DNA of 64,000 nucleotides, taken from the NCBI GenBank assembly GCA_035610835.1, contig CM069452.1, positions 64,442,368 to 64,506,367 of the forward strand, given 5' to 3'. Shown piece by piece: positions 1 through 13,617 of this stretch. The stretch's first letter is position 1, and the number at the start of each line of letters is the position of its first letter. Under the pieces are notes generated by a model, which searched no databases, had not been told where the DNA came from, and saw only the letters and a list, made by a program, of their open reading frames with translations. A program made the translations under genes and the position numbers. Origin of the DNA: Ophiura sarsii (Eukaryota > Echinodermata > Ophiuroidea > Amphilepidida > Ophiuridae).

Positions 1-665
1 AATTCTGACAATCATAGGTCATTATCTCTTGGACAAGTAGTATTTTGAGTGCGAGGAGTGAAAATGTACATTTTGACCCCTAGTGACCTTTTTTTGACCT
101 TTGATCTTAACGGTATGATTGACTTTTGTTCTTGTCTCATCAATGCCCACAAAATAAAAGAAACCCGGTCAAAATCGGAGCATGCGGTATATTTTCCCCT
201 TGTAAAGTTCAATGACCCCTAGTGACCCTGTTTGACATGTCACTTTTAGTGTGGAAGGACCCTATATGAACATTGATCCAAGGAATCTTTTGACCAATTC
301 TGAGTATCATCAGTCATTTTCCCTCGGACAAGTAGGGTTTTGAGTGAATGGAGTAATATTTACATTTTGACCCCTAGTGACCCCAAATGATTTTTAATTT
401 TAAAAACCGTTCTTTTGTACATGCGTACGGTCAAAAGGAACATGTTGACCAATTCTGAAGATCCTAGGTCATTTCACTAAATTGCAAATGCGTTTTAAGT
501 GAAAATCACGTTTAGACCCCTAGTGACCCCTCTGTGACCTTTGACCCCTTATGCTTTTCAACCTGAGTAGTGGTGCACACAAGGGTTCTTATGACCAAAT
601 ATGGTTAAAATCGGGTCAATGGTTACGGAGCTATAGGTCCCATGACAGAAGAAGAAAGATTTCTT

Positions 666-690
666 GTTTTTGTCAACCAAATACAAAAAC
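666..690. other. Type-1 stem-loop of the satellite unit
   Basis: GTTTTTG and CAAAAAC (7-bp stem) enclose an 11-base loop, after a GAAGAAAGATTTC purine-rich tract and before ACTAGACATG. The same hairpin occupies the equivalent place in the units near 4035, 5045, 6493 and 7943. Confidence 0.75.
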
Positions 691-2581
691 ATACTAGACA
701 TGACCTGTGATCGGAGATCACGAATATTAGTCGGGTGTGTTACATGTTAACCCCTTCGAGTGGTAAATGGAGTAAATAAATACAGTTGAACCCCTAGTGA
801 CCTTTTCTTGACCTCTGACCCAAAACTTGTAATTGACTTTTTTGCTTGGCTGATCAATGCGCACAAGAAAAAGGTAGTCCCGTCAAAATCGGAGCATGTT
901 TTAAGATTTTCACCTGTAAAGTTCAATGACCTCTAGTGACCCCGTGTGACATGTCACTTTAGTGGAGAAGGACCCTATATGAACATGGATGAGAGGAACC
1001 TTTTGACTAATTCTGACAATCATAGGTCATTTCCTCTCGGACAAGTAGCATTTTGAGTGAATGGAGTGAAAATTTACATTTTGACCCCTAGTGACCCCAA
1101 ATATTTTTTGATTTTAAAAACCGAACTATTGTACATGCGTATGGTCAAAAGGAATATGTTGACCAATTCTGACGATCCTAGGTCATTTCACTAAATTGCA
1201 AATGCGTTTTTAGTGAAAATCACGTTTTGACCCCTAGTGACCTTTTTTTGACATCTGACCCAAAACTTGTAATTGACTTTTTTGTTTGGCTGATCAATGC
1301 GCACAAGAAAAAGGTAATCCTGTCAAAATCGGAGCATGTTTTAAGATTTTTACCTGTAAAGTTCAATGACCTCTAGTGACCCCGTGTGACATGTCACTTT
1401 TAGTGGAGAAGGACCCTATATGAACATGGATGAGAGGAATCTTTTGACTAATTCTGACAATCATAGGTCATTTCCTCTCGGACGAGTAGCATTTTGAGTG
1501 AATGGAGTGAAAATTTACATTTTGACCCCTAGTGACCCCAAATATTTTTTGAATTTAAAAACCGAACTATTGTACATGCGTACGGTCAAAAGGAATATGT
1601 TGACCAATTCTGACGATCCTAGGTCATTTCACTAAATTGCAAATGCGTTTTTAGTGAAAATCACGTTTTGACCCCTAGTGACCTTTTTTTGACCTCTGAC
1701 CCAAAACTTGTAATTGACTTTTTTGCTTGGCTGATCAATGCGCACAAGAAAAAAGTAGTCCTGTCAAAATCGGAGCATGTCTTAAGATTTTCACCTGTAT
1801 AGTTCAATGACCTCTAGTGACCTCGTGTGACATGTCACTTTTAGTGGAGAAGGACCCTATATGGACATGGATAAGAGGAATCTTTTGACTAATTCTGACA
1901 ATCATAGGTCATTATCTCTTGGACAAGTAGTATTTTGAGTGCGAGGAGTGATAATGTACATTTTGACCCCTAGTGACCTTTTTTTTGACCTTTGATCTTA
2001 ACGGTATGATTGACTTTTGTTCTTGTCTCATCAATGCCCACAAAATAAAAGAAACCCGGTCAAAATCAGAGCATGCGTTATATTTTCCCCCTGTAAAGTT
2101 CAATGACCCCTAGTGACCCTATTTGACATGTCACTTTTAGTGTGGAAGGACCCTCTATGAACATTGATCCAAGGAATCTTTTGACTAATTCTGAGTATCA
2201 TCAGTCATTTTCCCTCGGACAAGTAGGGTTTTGAGTGAATGGATTAAAATTTACATTTTGACCCCTAGTGACCCCAAATGATTTTTAAATTTAAAAACCG
2301 TTCTTTTGTACATGCGTACGGTCAAAAGGAATATGTGGACCAATTTTGACGATCCTAGGTCATTTCACTAAATTGGAAATGCGTTTTAAGTGAAAATCAC
2401 GTTTTGACCCCTAGTGACCCCTGTGTGACCTTTGACCCCTTATGCTTTTCAACCTGAGTAGTGGTGCACACAAGGGTTCTTATGACCAAATATGGTTAAA
2501 ATCGGGTCAATGGTTACGGAGCTATAGGTCCCATGACAGAAGAAAGAAAGAAGAAAGAAGAAAGAAACAGGACAAATACAG

Positions 2582-2608
2582 TATATTAGTCGTTTCTCGA
2601 CTAATATA
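2582..2608. other. Type-2 stem-loop of the satellite unit
   Basis: TATATTAGTCG and CGACTAATATA form a perfect 11-bp stem around TTTCT. It follows an AAGAAAG-rich tract and ACAGGACAAATACAG, and is followed by ACTAG. It replaces the type-1 hairpin at the same place in the unit. Confidence 0.85.
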
Positions 2609-4389
2609 ACTAGACATGACCTGTGATCGGAGATCACGAATATTAGTCGGGTGTGTGTAATACATGTTAACCCCTTCGAGTGGTAAATGGAGTAAATAAA
2701 TACAGTTGAACCCCTATGACCTTTTCTTGACCTCTGACCCAAAACTTGTAATTGACTTTTTTGCTTGGCTGATCAATGCGCACAAGAAAAAGGTAGTCCC
2801 GTCAAAATCGGAGCATGTTTTAAGATTTTCACCTGTAAAGTTCAATGACCTCTAGTGACCCCGTGTGACATGTCACTTTTAGTGGAGAAGGACCCTATAT
2901 GAACATGGATGAGAGGAATCTTTTGACTAATTCTGACAATCATAGGTCATTTCCTCTCGGACAAGTAGCATTTTGAGTGAATGGAGTGAAAATTTACATT
3001 TTGACCCCTAGTGACCCCAAATATTTTTTGATTTTAAAAACCGAACTATTGTACATGCGTACGGTCAAAAGGAATATGTTGACCAATTCTGACGATCCTA
3101 GGTCATTTCACTAAATTGCAAATGCGTTTTTAGTGAAAATCACGTTTTGACCCCTAGTGACCTTTTCTTGACCTCTGACCCAAAACTTGTAATTGACTTT
3201 TTTGCTTGGCTGATCAATGCGCACATTAAAAAAGTAGTCCCGTCAAAATCGGAGCATGTCTTAAGATTTTCACCTGTATAGTTCAATGACCTCTAGTGAC
3301 CTCGTGTGACATGTCACTTTTAGTGGAGAAGGACCCTATATGGACATGGATAAGAGAAATCTTTTGATCAATTCTGACAATTATAGGTCATAATCTCTTG
3401 GACAAGTAGTATTTTGAGTGCGAGGAGTGAAAATGTACATTTTGACCCCTAGTGACCTTCTTTTGACCTTTGATCTTAACGGTATGATTAACTTTTGTTC
3501 TTGTCTCATCAATGCCCACAAAATAAAAGAAACCCGGTAAAAATCGGAGCATGCGTTATATTTTCCCCTTGTAAAGTTCAATGACCCCTAGTGACCCTGT
3601 TTGACATGTCACTTTTAGTGTGGAAGGACCCTATATGAACATTGATCGAAGGAATCTTTTGACCAATTCTGAGTATCATCAGTCATTTTCCCTCGGACAA
3701 GTAGGGTTTTGAGTGAATGGAGTAAAATTTACATTTTGACCCCTAGTGACCCCAAATGATTTTTAATTTTAAAAACCGTTCTTTTGTACATGCGTACGGT
3801 CAAAAGGAACATGTTGACCAATTCTGAAGATCCTAGGTCATTTCACTAAATTGCAAATGCGTTTTAAGTGAAAATCACGTTTTGACCCCTAGTGACCCCT
3901 GTGTGACCTTTGACCCCTTATGCTTTTCAACCTGAGTAGTGGTGCACACAAGGGTTCTTATGACCAAATATGGTCAAAATCGGGTCAATGGTTACGGAGC
4001 TATAGGTCCCATGACAGAAGAAGAAAGATTTCTTGTTTTTGTCAACCAAATACAAAAACATACTAGACATGACCTGTGATCGGAGATCACGAATATTAGT
4101 CGGGTGTGTTACATGTTAACCCCTTCGAGTGGTAAATGGAGTAAATAAATACAGTTGAACCCCTAGTGACCTTTTCTTGACCTCTGACCCAAAACTTGTA
4201 ATTGACTTTTTTGCTTAGCTGATCAATGCGCACAAGAAAAAAGTAGTCCCGTCAAAATCAGAGCATGTCTTAAGATTTTCACTTGTATAGTTCAATGACC
4301 TCGTGTGACCTCGTGTGACATGTCACTTTTAGTGGAGAAGGACCCTATATGAACATGGATAAGAGGAATCTTTTGATAAATTCTGACAA

Positions 4390-7300
4390 TCATAGGTCAT
4401 TATCTCTAGGACAAGTAGTATTTTGAGTGCGAGGAGTGAAAATGTACATTTTGACCCCTAGTGACCTTTTCTTGACCTTTGATCTTAACGGTATGATTGA
4501 CTTTTGTTCTTGTCTCATCAATGCCCACAAAATAAAAGAAACCCGGTCAAAATCAGAGCATGCCTTATATTTTCCCCCTGTAAAGTTCAATGACCCCTAG
4601 CGACCCCGTTTGACATGTCACTTTTAGTGTGGAAGGACCCTATATGAACATTGATCCAAGGAATCTTTTTACTAATTCTGAGTATCATCAGTAATTTTCC
4701 CTCGGACAAGTAGGGTTTTGAGTGAATGGAGTAAAATTTACATTTTGACCCCTAGTGACCCCAAATATTTTTTGATTTTAAAAACCGTTCTTTTGTACAT
4801 GCGTACGGTCAAAATGAACATGTTGACCAATTTTGAAGATCCTAGGTCATTTCACTAAATTGCAAATGCGTTTTAAGTGAAAATCACGTTTTGACCCCTA
4901 GTGACCCCTGTGTGACCTTTGACCCCTTATGCTTTACAACCTGAGTAGTGGTGCACATAAGGGTTCTTATGACTAAATATGGTCAAAATCGGGTCAATGG
5001 TTACGGAGCTATAGGTCCCATGACAGAAGAAAGAAAGATTTCTTGTTTTTGTCAACCAAATACAAAAACATACTAGACATGACCTGTGATCGGAGATCAC
5101 GAATATTAGTCGGGTGTGTTACATGTTAACCCCTTCGAGTGGTAAATGGAGTAAATAAATACAGTTGAACCCCTAGTGACCTTTTCTTGACCTCTGACCC
5201 AAAACTTGTAATTGACTTTTTTGCTTGGCTGATCAATGCGCACAAGGAAAAGGTAGTCCCGTCAAAATCGGAGCATGTTTTAAGATTTTCACTTGTAAAG
5301 TTCAATGACCTCTAGTGACCCCGTGTGACATGTCACTTTTAGTGGAGAAGGACCCTATATGAACATGGATGAGAGGAACCTTTTGACTAATTCTGACAAT
5401 CATAGGTCATTTCCTCTTGGACAAGTAGCATTTTGAGTGAATGGAGTGAAAATTTACATTTTGACCCCTAGTGACCCCAAATATTTTTTGATTTTAAAAA
5501 CCGAACTATTGTACATGCGTACGGTCAAAAGGAATATGTTGACCAATTCTGACGATCCTAGGTCATTTCACTAAATTGCAAATGCGTTTTTAGTGAAAAT
5601 CACGTTTTGACCCTAGTGACCTTTTCTTGACCTCTGACCCAAAACTTGTAATTGACTTTTTTGCTTGGCTGATCAATGCGCACAAGAAAAAAGTAGTCTT
5701 GTTAAAATCGGAGCATGTCTTAAGATTTTCACCTGTATAGTTCAATGACCTCTAGTGACCTCGTGTAACATGTCACTTTTAGTGGAGAAGGACCCTATAT
5801 GGACATGGATAAGAGGAATCTTTTGACCAATTCTGACAATCATAGGTCATTATCTCTTGGACAAGTAGTATTTTGAGTGCGAGGAGTAAAAATGTACATT
5901 TTGACCCCTAGTGACCTTTTATTGACCTTTGATCTTAACGGTATGATTGACTTTTGTTCTTGTCTTATCAATGCCCACAAAATAAAAGAAACCCGGTCAA
6001 AATCGAAGCATGCCTTATATTTTTCCCCTGTAAAGTTCAATGACCCCTAGTGACCCTGTTTGACATGTCACTTTTAGTGTGGAAGGACCCTATATGAACA
6101 TTGATCGAAGAAATCTTTTGACCAATTCTGAGTATCATCAGTCATTTTCCCTCGGACAAGTAGGGTTTTGAGTGAATGGAGTAAAATTTACATTTTGACC
6201 CCTAGTGACCCCAAATGATTTTTAATTTTAAAAACCGTTCTTTTGTACATGCGTACGGTCAAAAGGAACATGTTGACCAATTCTGAAGATCCTAGGTCAT
6301 TTCACTAAATTGCAAATGCGTTTTAAGTGAAAATCACGTTTTGACCCCTAGTGACCCCTGTGTGACCTTTGACCCCTTATGCTTTTCAACCTGAGTAGTG
6401 GTACACACAAGGGTTCTTATGACTAAATATGGTTAAAATCGGGTCAATGGTTACGGAGCTATAGGTCCCATGACAGAAGAAGAAAGATTTCTTGTTTTTG
6501 TCAACCAAATACAAAAACATACTAGACATGACCTGTGATCGGAGATCACGAATATTAGTCGGGTGTGTTACATGTTAACCCCTTCGAGTGGTAAATGGAG
6601 TAAATAAATACAGTTGAACCCCTAGTGACCTTTTCTTGACCTCTGACCCAAAACTTGTAATTGACTTTTTTGCTTGGCTGATCAATGCGCACAAGAAAAA
6701 GGTAGTCCCGTCAAAATCGGAGCATGTTTTAAGATTTTCACTTGTAAAGTTCAATGACCTCTAGTGACTCCGTGTGACATGTCACTTTTAGTGGAGAAGG
6801 ACCCTATATGAACATGGATGAGAGGAACCTTTTGATTAATTCTGACAATCATAGGTCATTTCCTCTCGGACAAGTAGCATTTTGAGTGAATGGAGTGAAA
6901 ATTTACATTTTGACCCCTAGTGACCCCAAATATTTTTTGATTTTAAAAACCGAACTATTGTACATGCGTACGGTCAAAAGGAATATGTTGACCAATTCTG
7001 ACGATCCTAGGTCATTTCACTAAATTGCAAATGCGTTTTTAGTGAAAATCACGTTTTGACCCCTAGTGACCTTTTTTTGACCTCTGACCCAAAACTTGTA
7101 ATTGACTTTTTTGCTTGGCTGATCAATGCGCACAAGAAAAAAGTAGTCTTGTTAAAATCGGAGCATGTCTTAAGATTTTCATTTGTATAGTTCAATGACC
7201 TCTAGTGACCTCGTGTAACATGTCACTTTTAGTGTAGAAGGACCCTATATGGACATGGATAAGAGGAATCTTTTGACCAATTCTGACAATCATAGGTCAT

Positions 7301-8739
7301 TATCTCTTGGACAAGTAGTATTTTGAGTGCGAGGAGTAAAAATGTACATTTTGACCCCTAGTGACCTTTTATTGACCTTTGATCTTAACGGTATGATTGA
7401 CTTTTGTTCTTGTCTTATCAATGCCCACAAAATAAAAGAAACCCGGTCAAAATCGAAGCATGCGTTATATTTTTCCTCTGTAAAGTTCAATGACCTCTAG
7501 TGACCTCGTTTGACATGTCACTTTTAGTGTGGAAGGACCCTATATGAACATTGATAAAAGGAATCTTTTGACCAATTCTGAGTATCATCAGTCATTTTCC
7601 CTCGGACAAGTAGGGTTTTGAGTGAATGGAGTAAAATTTACATTTTGACCCCTAGTGACCCCAAATGATTTTTAATTTTAAAAACCGTTCTTTTGTACAT
7701 GCGTACGGTCAAAAGGAATATGTGGACCAATTTTGACGATCCTAGGTCATTTCCCTAAATTGGAAATGCGTTTTAAGTGAAAATCACGTTTTGACCCCTA
7801 GTGACCCCTGTGTGACCTTTGACCCCTTATGCTTTACAACCTGAGTAGTGGTGCACATAAGGGTTCTTATGACCAAATATGGTCAAAATCGGGTCAATGG
7901 TTACGGAGCTATAGGTCCCATGACAGAAAAAGAAAGATTTCTTGTTTTTGTCAACCAAATACAAAAACATACTAGACATGACCTGTGATCGGAGATCACG
8001 AATATTAGTCGGGTGTGTTACATGTTAACCCCTTCGAGTGGTAAATGGAGTAAATAAATACAGTTGAACCCCTAGTGACCTTTTTTTGACCTCTGACCCA
8101 AAACTTGTAATTGACTTTTTTGCTTGGCTGATCAATTCGCACAAGAAAAAGGTAGTCCCGTCAAAATCGGAGCATGTTTTAAGATTTTCACCTGTAAAGT
8201 TCAATGACCTCTAGTGACCCCGTGTGACATGTCACTTTTAGTGGAGAAGGACCCTATATGAACATGGATGAGAGGAACCTTTTGACTTATTCTGACAATC
8301 ATAGGTCATTTCCTCTCGGACAAGTAGCATTTTGAGTGAATGGAGTGAAAATTTACATTTTGACCCCTAGTGACCCCAAATATTTTTTGATTTTAAAAAC
8401 CGAACTATTGTACATGCGTACGGTCAAAAGGAATATGTTGACCAATTCTGACGATCCTAGGTCATTTCACTAAATTGCAAATGCGTTTTTAGTGAAAATC
8501 ACGTTTTGACCCCTAGTGACCTTTTTTTGACCTCTGACCCAAAACTTGTAATTAAATTTTTTGCTTGGCTGATCAATGCGCACAAGAAAAAAGTAGTCTT
8601 GTTAAAATCGGAGCATGTCTTAAGATTTTCACCTGTATAGTTCAATGACCTCTAGTGACCTCGTGGAACATGTCACTTTTAGTGGAGAAGGACCCTATAT
8701 GGACATGGATAAGAGAAATCTTTTGACCAATTCTGACAA
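4390..8739. repeat. Three consecutive near-identical 1450-bp units
   Basis: Anchors at 4390, 5840, 7290 and 8740 are exactly 1450 bp apart and the units differ by only scattered substitutions. This is the most homogeneous part of the array, consistent with recent amplification or gene conversion. Confidence 0.9.
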
Positions 8740-9415
8740 TCATAGGTCATTATCTCTTGGACAAGTAGTATTTTGAGTGCGAGGAGTGAAAATATACATT
8801 TTGACCCCTAGTGACCTTTTCTTGACCTTTGATCTTAACAATATGATTGACTTTTGTTCTTGTCTCATCAATGCCCACAAAATAAAAGAAACCCGGTCAA
8901 AATCGGAGCATGCCTTATATTTTCCCTCTGTAAAGTTCAATGACCTCTAGTGACCCCGTTTGACATGTCACTTTTAGTGTGGAAGGACCCTATATGAACA
9001 TTGATCCAAGGAATCTTTTGATTAATTCTGAGTATCATCAGTCATTTTCCCTCGGACAAGTAGGGTTTTGAGTGAATGGAGTAAAATTTACATTTTGACC
9101 CCTGGTGACCCCAAATGATTTTTAATTTTAAAAACCGTTCTTTTGTACATGCGTACGGTCAAAAGGAATATGTGGACCAATTTTGACGATCCTAGGTCAT
9201 TTCACTAAATTGCAAATGCGTTTTTAGTAAAAATCACGTTTTGACCCCTAGTGACCCCTGTGTGACCTTTGACCCCTTATGCTTTACAACCTGAGTAGTA
9301 GTGCACATAAGGGTTCTTATGACTAAATATGGTCAAAATCGGGTCAATAGTTACGGAGCTATAGGTCCCATGACAGAAAAAGAAAGAAGACGAAGAAGAA
9401 ACAGGACGAATACAG

Positions 9416-9442
9416 TATATTAGTCGTTTCTCGACTAATATA
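9416..9442. other. Type-2 stem-loop of the satellite unit
   Basis: Same perfect 11-bp stem with TTTCT loop as at 2582, after GAAGAAGAAACAGGACG and before ACTAG. It makes this unit about 22 bp longer than its type-1 neighbours. Confidence 0.85.
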
Positions 9443-11735
9443 ACTAGACATGACCTGTGATCGGAGATCACGAATATTAGTCGGGTGTGTTACATGTTAA
9501 CCCCTTCGAGTGGTAAATGGAGTAAATAAATACAGTTGAACCCCTAGTGACCTTTTCTTGACCTCTGACCCAAAACTTGTAATTAACTTTTTTGCTTGGC
9601 TGATCAATGCGCACAAGAAAAAGGTAGTCCCGTCAAAATCGGAGCATGTTTTAAGCTTTTCACTTGTAAAGTTCAATGACCTCTAGTGACCCCGTGTGAC
9701 ATGTCACTTTTAGTGGAGAAGGACCCTATATGAACATGGATGAGAGGAACCTTTTGACTAATTCTGACAATCATAGGTCATTTCCTCTCGGACAAGTAGC
9801 ATTTTGAGTGAATGGAGTGAAAATTTACATTTTGACCCCTAGTGACCCCAAATATTTTTTGATTTTAAAAACCGAACTATTGTACATGCGTACGGTCAAA
9901 AGGAATATGTTGACCAATTCTGACGATCCTAGGTCATTTCACTAAATTGCAAATGCGTTTTTAGTGAAAATCACGTTTTGACCCCTAGTGACCTTTTCTT
10001 GACCTCTGACCCAAAACTTGTAATTGAGTTTTTTGCTTGGCTGATCAATGCGCACAAGAAAAAAGTAGTCTTGTTAAAATCGGAGCATGTCTTAAGATTT
10101 TCACCTGTATAGTTCAATGACCTCTAGTGACCTCGTGTAACATGTCACTTTTAGTGGAGAAGGACCCTATATGGACATGGATAAGAGGAATCTTTTGACC
10201 AATTCTGACAATCATAGGTCATTATCTCTTGGACAAGTAGTATTTTGAGTGCGAGGAGTAAAAATGTACATTTTGACCCCTAGTGACCTTTTATTGACCT
10301 TTGATCTTAACGGTATGATTGACTTTTGTTCATGTCTTATCAATGCCCACAAAATAAAAGAAACCCGGTCAAAATCATAGCATGCCTTATATTTTTCCCT
10401 TGTAAAGTTCAATGACCTCTAGTGACCTCGTTTGACATGTCACTTTTAGTGTGGAAGGACCCTATATGAACATTGATCAAAGAAATCTTTTGACCAATTC
10501 TGAGTATCATCAGTCATTTTCCCTCGGACAAGTAGGGTTTTGAGTGAATGGAGTAAAATTTACATTTTGACCCCTAGTGACCCCAAATGATTTTTAATTT
10601 TAAAAACCGTTCTTTTGTACATGCGTACGGTCAAAAGGAATATGTGGACCAATTTTGACGATCCTAGGTCATTTCACTAAATTGCAAATGCGTTTTTAGT
10701 GAAAATCACGTTTTGACCCCTAGTGACCTTTTCTTGACCTCTGACCCAAAACTTGTAATTGACTTTTTTGCTTGGCTGATTAATGCGCACAAGAAAAAAG
10801 TAGTCTTGTTAAAATCGGAGCATGTCTTAAGATTTTCACCTGTATAGTTCAATGACCTCTAGTGACCTCGTGTAACATGTCACTTTTAGTGGAGAAGGAC
10901 CCTATATGGACATGGATAAGAGGAATCTTTTGACCAATTCTGACAATCATAGGTCATTATCTCTTGGACAAGTAGTATTTTGAGTGCGAGGAGTAAAAAT
11001 GTACATTTTGACCCCTAGTGACCTTTTATTGACCTTTGATCTTAACGGTATGATTGACTTTTGTTCATGTCTTATCAATGCCCACAAAATAAAAGAAACC
11101 CGGTCAAAATCGAAGCATGCCTTATATTTTTCCCCTGTAAAGTTCAATGACCTCTAGTGACCTCGTTTGACATGTCACTTTTAGTGTGGAAGGACCCTAT
11201 ATGAACATTGATCAAAGAAATCTTTTGACCAATTCTGAGTATCATCAGTCATTTTCCCTCGGACAAGTAGGGTTTTGAGTGAATGGAGTAAAATTTACAT
11301 TTTGACCCCTAGTGACCCCAAATGATTTTTAATTTTAAAAACCGTTCTTTTGTACATGCGTACGGTCAAAAGGAATATGTGGACCAATTTTGACGATCCT
11401 AGGTCATTTCACTAAATTGCAAATGCGTTTTTAGTGAAAATCACGTTTTGACCCCTAATGACCCCTGTTTGACATTTGACCCCAAGGTCATGATTGACTT
11501 TTTTTCTTTTTTTGTCAATGCGCACAAAATGTCCGAGTTTGAGCAAAATCGGAGCATGTTGAATCACGTTTTGACCCCTAGTGACCCCTGTGTGACCTTT
11601 GACCCCTTATGCTTTTCAACCTGAGTAGTGGTGCACATAAGGGTTCTTATGACCAAATATGGGCAAAATCGGCTCAACGGTTACGGAGCTATAGGTCCCA
11701 TGACAGAAAAAGAAGAAGAAACAGGACGAATACAG

Positions 11736-11762
11736 TATATTAGTCGTTTCTCGACTAATATA
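11736..11762. other. Type-2 stem-loop of the satellite unit
   Basis: Perfect 11-bp stem and TTTCT loop, followed by ACTAG. The preceding 130 bp contain an extra divergent monomer (11452-11570) not seen in other units. Confidence 0.85.
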
Positions 11763-13212
11763 ACTAGACATGACCTGTGATCGGAGATCACGAATATTAG
11801 TCGGGTGTGTTACATGTTAACCCCTTCGAGTGGTAAATGGAGTAAATAAATACAGTTGAACCCCTAGTGACCTTTTCTTGACCTCTGACCCAAAACTTGT
11901 AATTGACTTTTTTGCTTGGCTGATCAATGCGCACAAGAAAAAGGTAGTCCCGTCAAAATCGGAGCATGTTTTAAGATTTTCACTTGTAAAGTTCAATGAC
12001 CTCTAGTGACCCCGTGTGACATGTCACTTTTAGTGGAGAAGGACCCTATATGAACATGGATGAGAGGAACCTTTTGACTAATTCTGACAATCATAGGTCA
12101 TTTCCTCTCGGACAAGTAGCATTTTGAGTGAATGGAGTGAACATTTACATTTTGACCCCTAGTGACCCCAAATATTTTTTGATTTTAAAAACCGAACTAT
12201 TGTACATGCGTACGGTCAAAAGGAATATGTTGACCAATTCTGACGATCCTAGGTCATTTCACTAAATTGCAAATGCGTTTTTAGTGAAAATCACGTTTTG
12301 ACCCCTAGTGACCTTTTCTTGACCTCTGACCCAAAACTTGTAATTGACTTTTTTGCTTGGCTGATCAATGCGCACAAGAAAAAAGTAGTCTTGTTAAAAT
12401 CGGAGCATGTCTTAAGATTTTCACCTGTATAGTTCAATGACCTCTAGTGACCTCGTGTAACATGTCACATTTAGTGGAGAAGGACCCTATATGGACATGG
12501 ATAAGAGGAATCTTTTGACTAATTCTGACAATCATAGGTCATTATCTCTTGGACAAGTAGTATTTTGAGTGCGAGGAGTAAAAATGTACATTTTGACCCC
12601 TAGTGACCTTTTATTGACCTTTGATCTTAACGGTATGATTGACTTTTGTTCTTGTCTTATCAATGCCCACAAAATAAAAGAAACCCGGTCAAAATCGAAG
12701 CATGCCTTATATTTTTCCCCTGTAAAGTTCAATGACCTCTAGTGACCTCGTTTGACATGTCACTTTTAGTGTGGAAGGACCCTATATGAACATTGATCAA
12801 AGGAATCTTTTGACCAATTCTGAGTATCATCAGTCATTTTCCCTCGGACAAGTAGGGTTTTGAGTGAATGGAGTAAATTTTACATTTTGACCCCTAGTGA
12901 CCCCAAATGATTTTTAATTTTAAAAACCGTTCTTTTGTACATGCGTACGGTCAAAAGGAATATGTGGACCAATTTTGACGATCCTAGGTCATTTCACTAA
13001 ATTGCAAATGCGTTTTAAGGTGAAAATCACGTTTTGACCCCTAGTGACCCCTGTGTGACCTTTGACCCCTTATGCTTTTCAACCTGAGTAGTGGTGCACA
13101 TAAGGGTTCTTATGACCAAATATGGTCAAAATCGGCTCAACGGTTACGGAGCTATAGGTCCCATGACAGAAAAAGAAGAAGAAGAAGAAAGAAAGAAACA
13201 GGACGAATACAG

Positions 13213-13239
13213 TATATTAGTCGTTTCTCGACTAATATA
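13213..13239. other. Type-2 stem-loop, last unit of the array
   Basis: Same stem-loop, but the following text is AAAGAAAGAACTAG instead of ACTAG, and the downstream sequence is altered (GCGATCGGAGATCGC). This is the decayed edge of the array. Confidence 0.8.
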
Positions 13240-13284
13240 AAGAAAGAACTAGACATAAGCTGCGATCGGAGATCGCGGATATTA

Positions 13285-13372
13285 GTCTAGGTTTATAAGT
13301 GTTGCGGTCTTTGGATTTGGTAGTTAGAGAGCGGGGATGTGCGTATTTGTTGGAACCAATCAGCGTTCAGTT
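13285..13372. other. Non-satellite segment inside the array edge
   Basis: About 88 bp with no similarity to the monomers separates the last full unit from a residual stretch of monomer sequence (13373-13617). It includes ACCAATCAGCG, a CCAAT-box match, but nothing shows it is used. Confidence 0.6.
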
Positions 13373-13617
13373 TTGATTTTAAAAACCGCACTATTGTATA
13401 TGCGTACGGTCAACAGGAATATGTTGGCCAATTCTGACGATCCTAGGTAATTTCACTAAATTGCAACGGCGTTTTAAGTGAAAATCACTTTTTGACCCCC
13501 AGTGACCTTTTCTTGACCTTTGAAGAAAAAGGTAGTCCCGTCAAAATCGGAGCATGTTTTAAGATTTTCACCTGTAAAGTTCAATGACCTCTAGTGACCC
13601 CGTGTGACATGTCACTT

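Larger units (their letters stand above)
1..13617. repeat. Higher-order satellite array with ~145-bp monomers
   Basis: The core TGACCCCTAGTGACC and variants recur about every 135-158 bp (for example near 75, 210, 368, 513, 790, 928, 1081, 1228). About ten diverged monomers make a unit near 1450 bp. An anchor segment (start of the block with TTATCTCTTGGACAAGTAG) occurs near 12, 1912, 3381, 4390, 5840, 7290, 8740, 10212, 10947 and 12532. The spacings are 1900, 1469, 1009, 1450, 1450, 1450, 1472, 735 and 1585 bp, that is about 13, 10, 7, 10, 10, 10, 10, 5 and 11 monomers. This suggests unequal exchange in monomer register. Each unit ends in a purine tract, a stem-loop, ACTAG and a second small hairpin (GTGATC-GGA-GATCAC). 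The array runs off the left edge. I see no credible gene in it. Confidence 0.95.

Noticed and set aside
12..12732. Ten copies of a conserved 66-codon minus-strand frame in the satellite
   Set aside because: The first in-frame start is TTG, not ATG. The frame is conserved only because the satellite is, and it ends within monomer sequence. No codon or domain signal.
1..13617. CRISPR-like array
   Set aside because: The monomers are contiguous diverged repeats of ~145 bp without unique spacers, and the context is eukaryotic.
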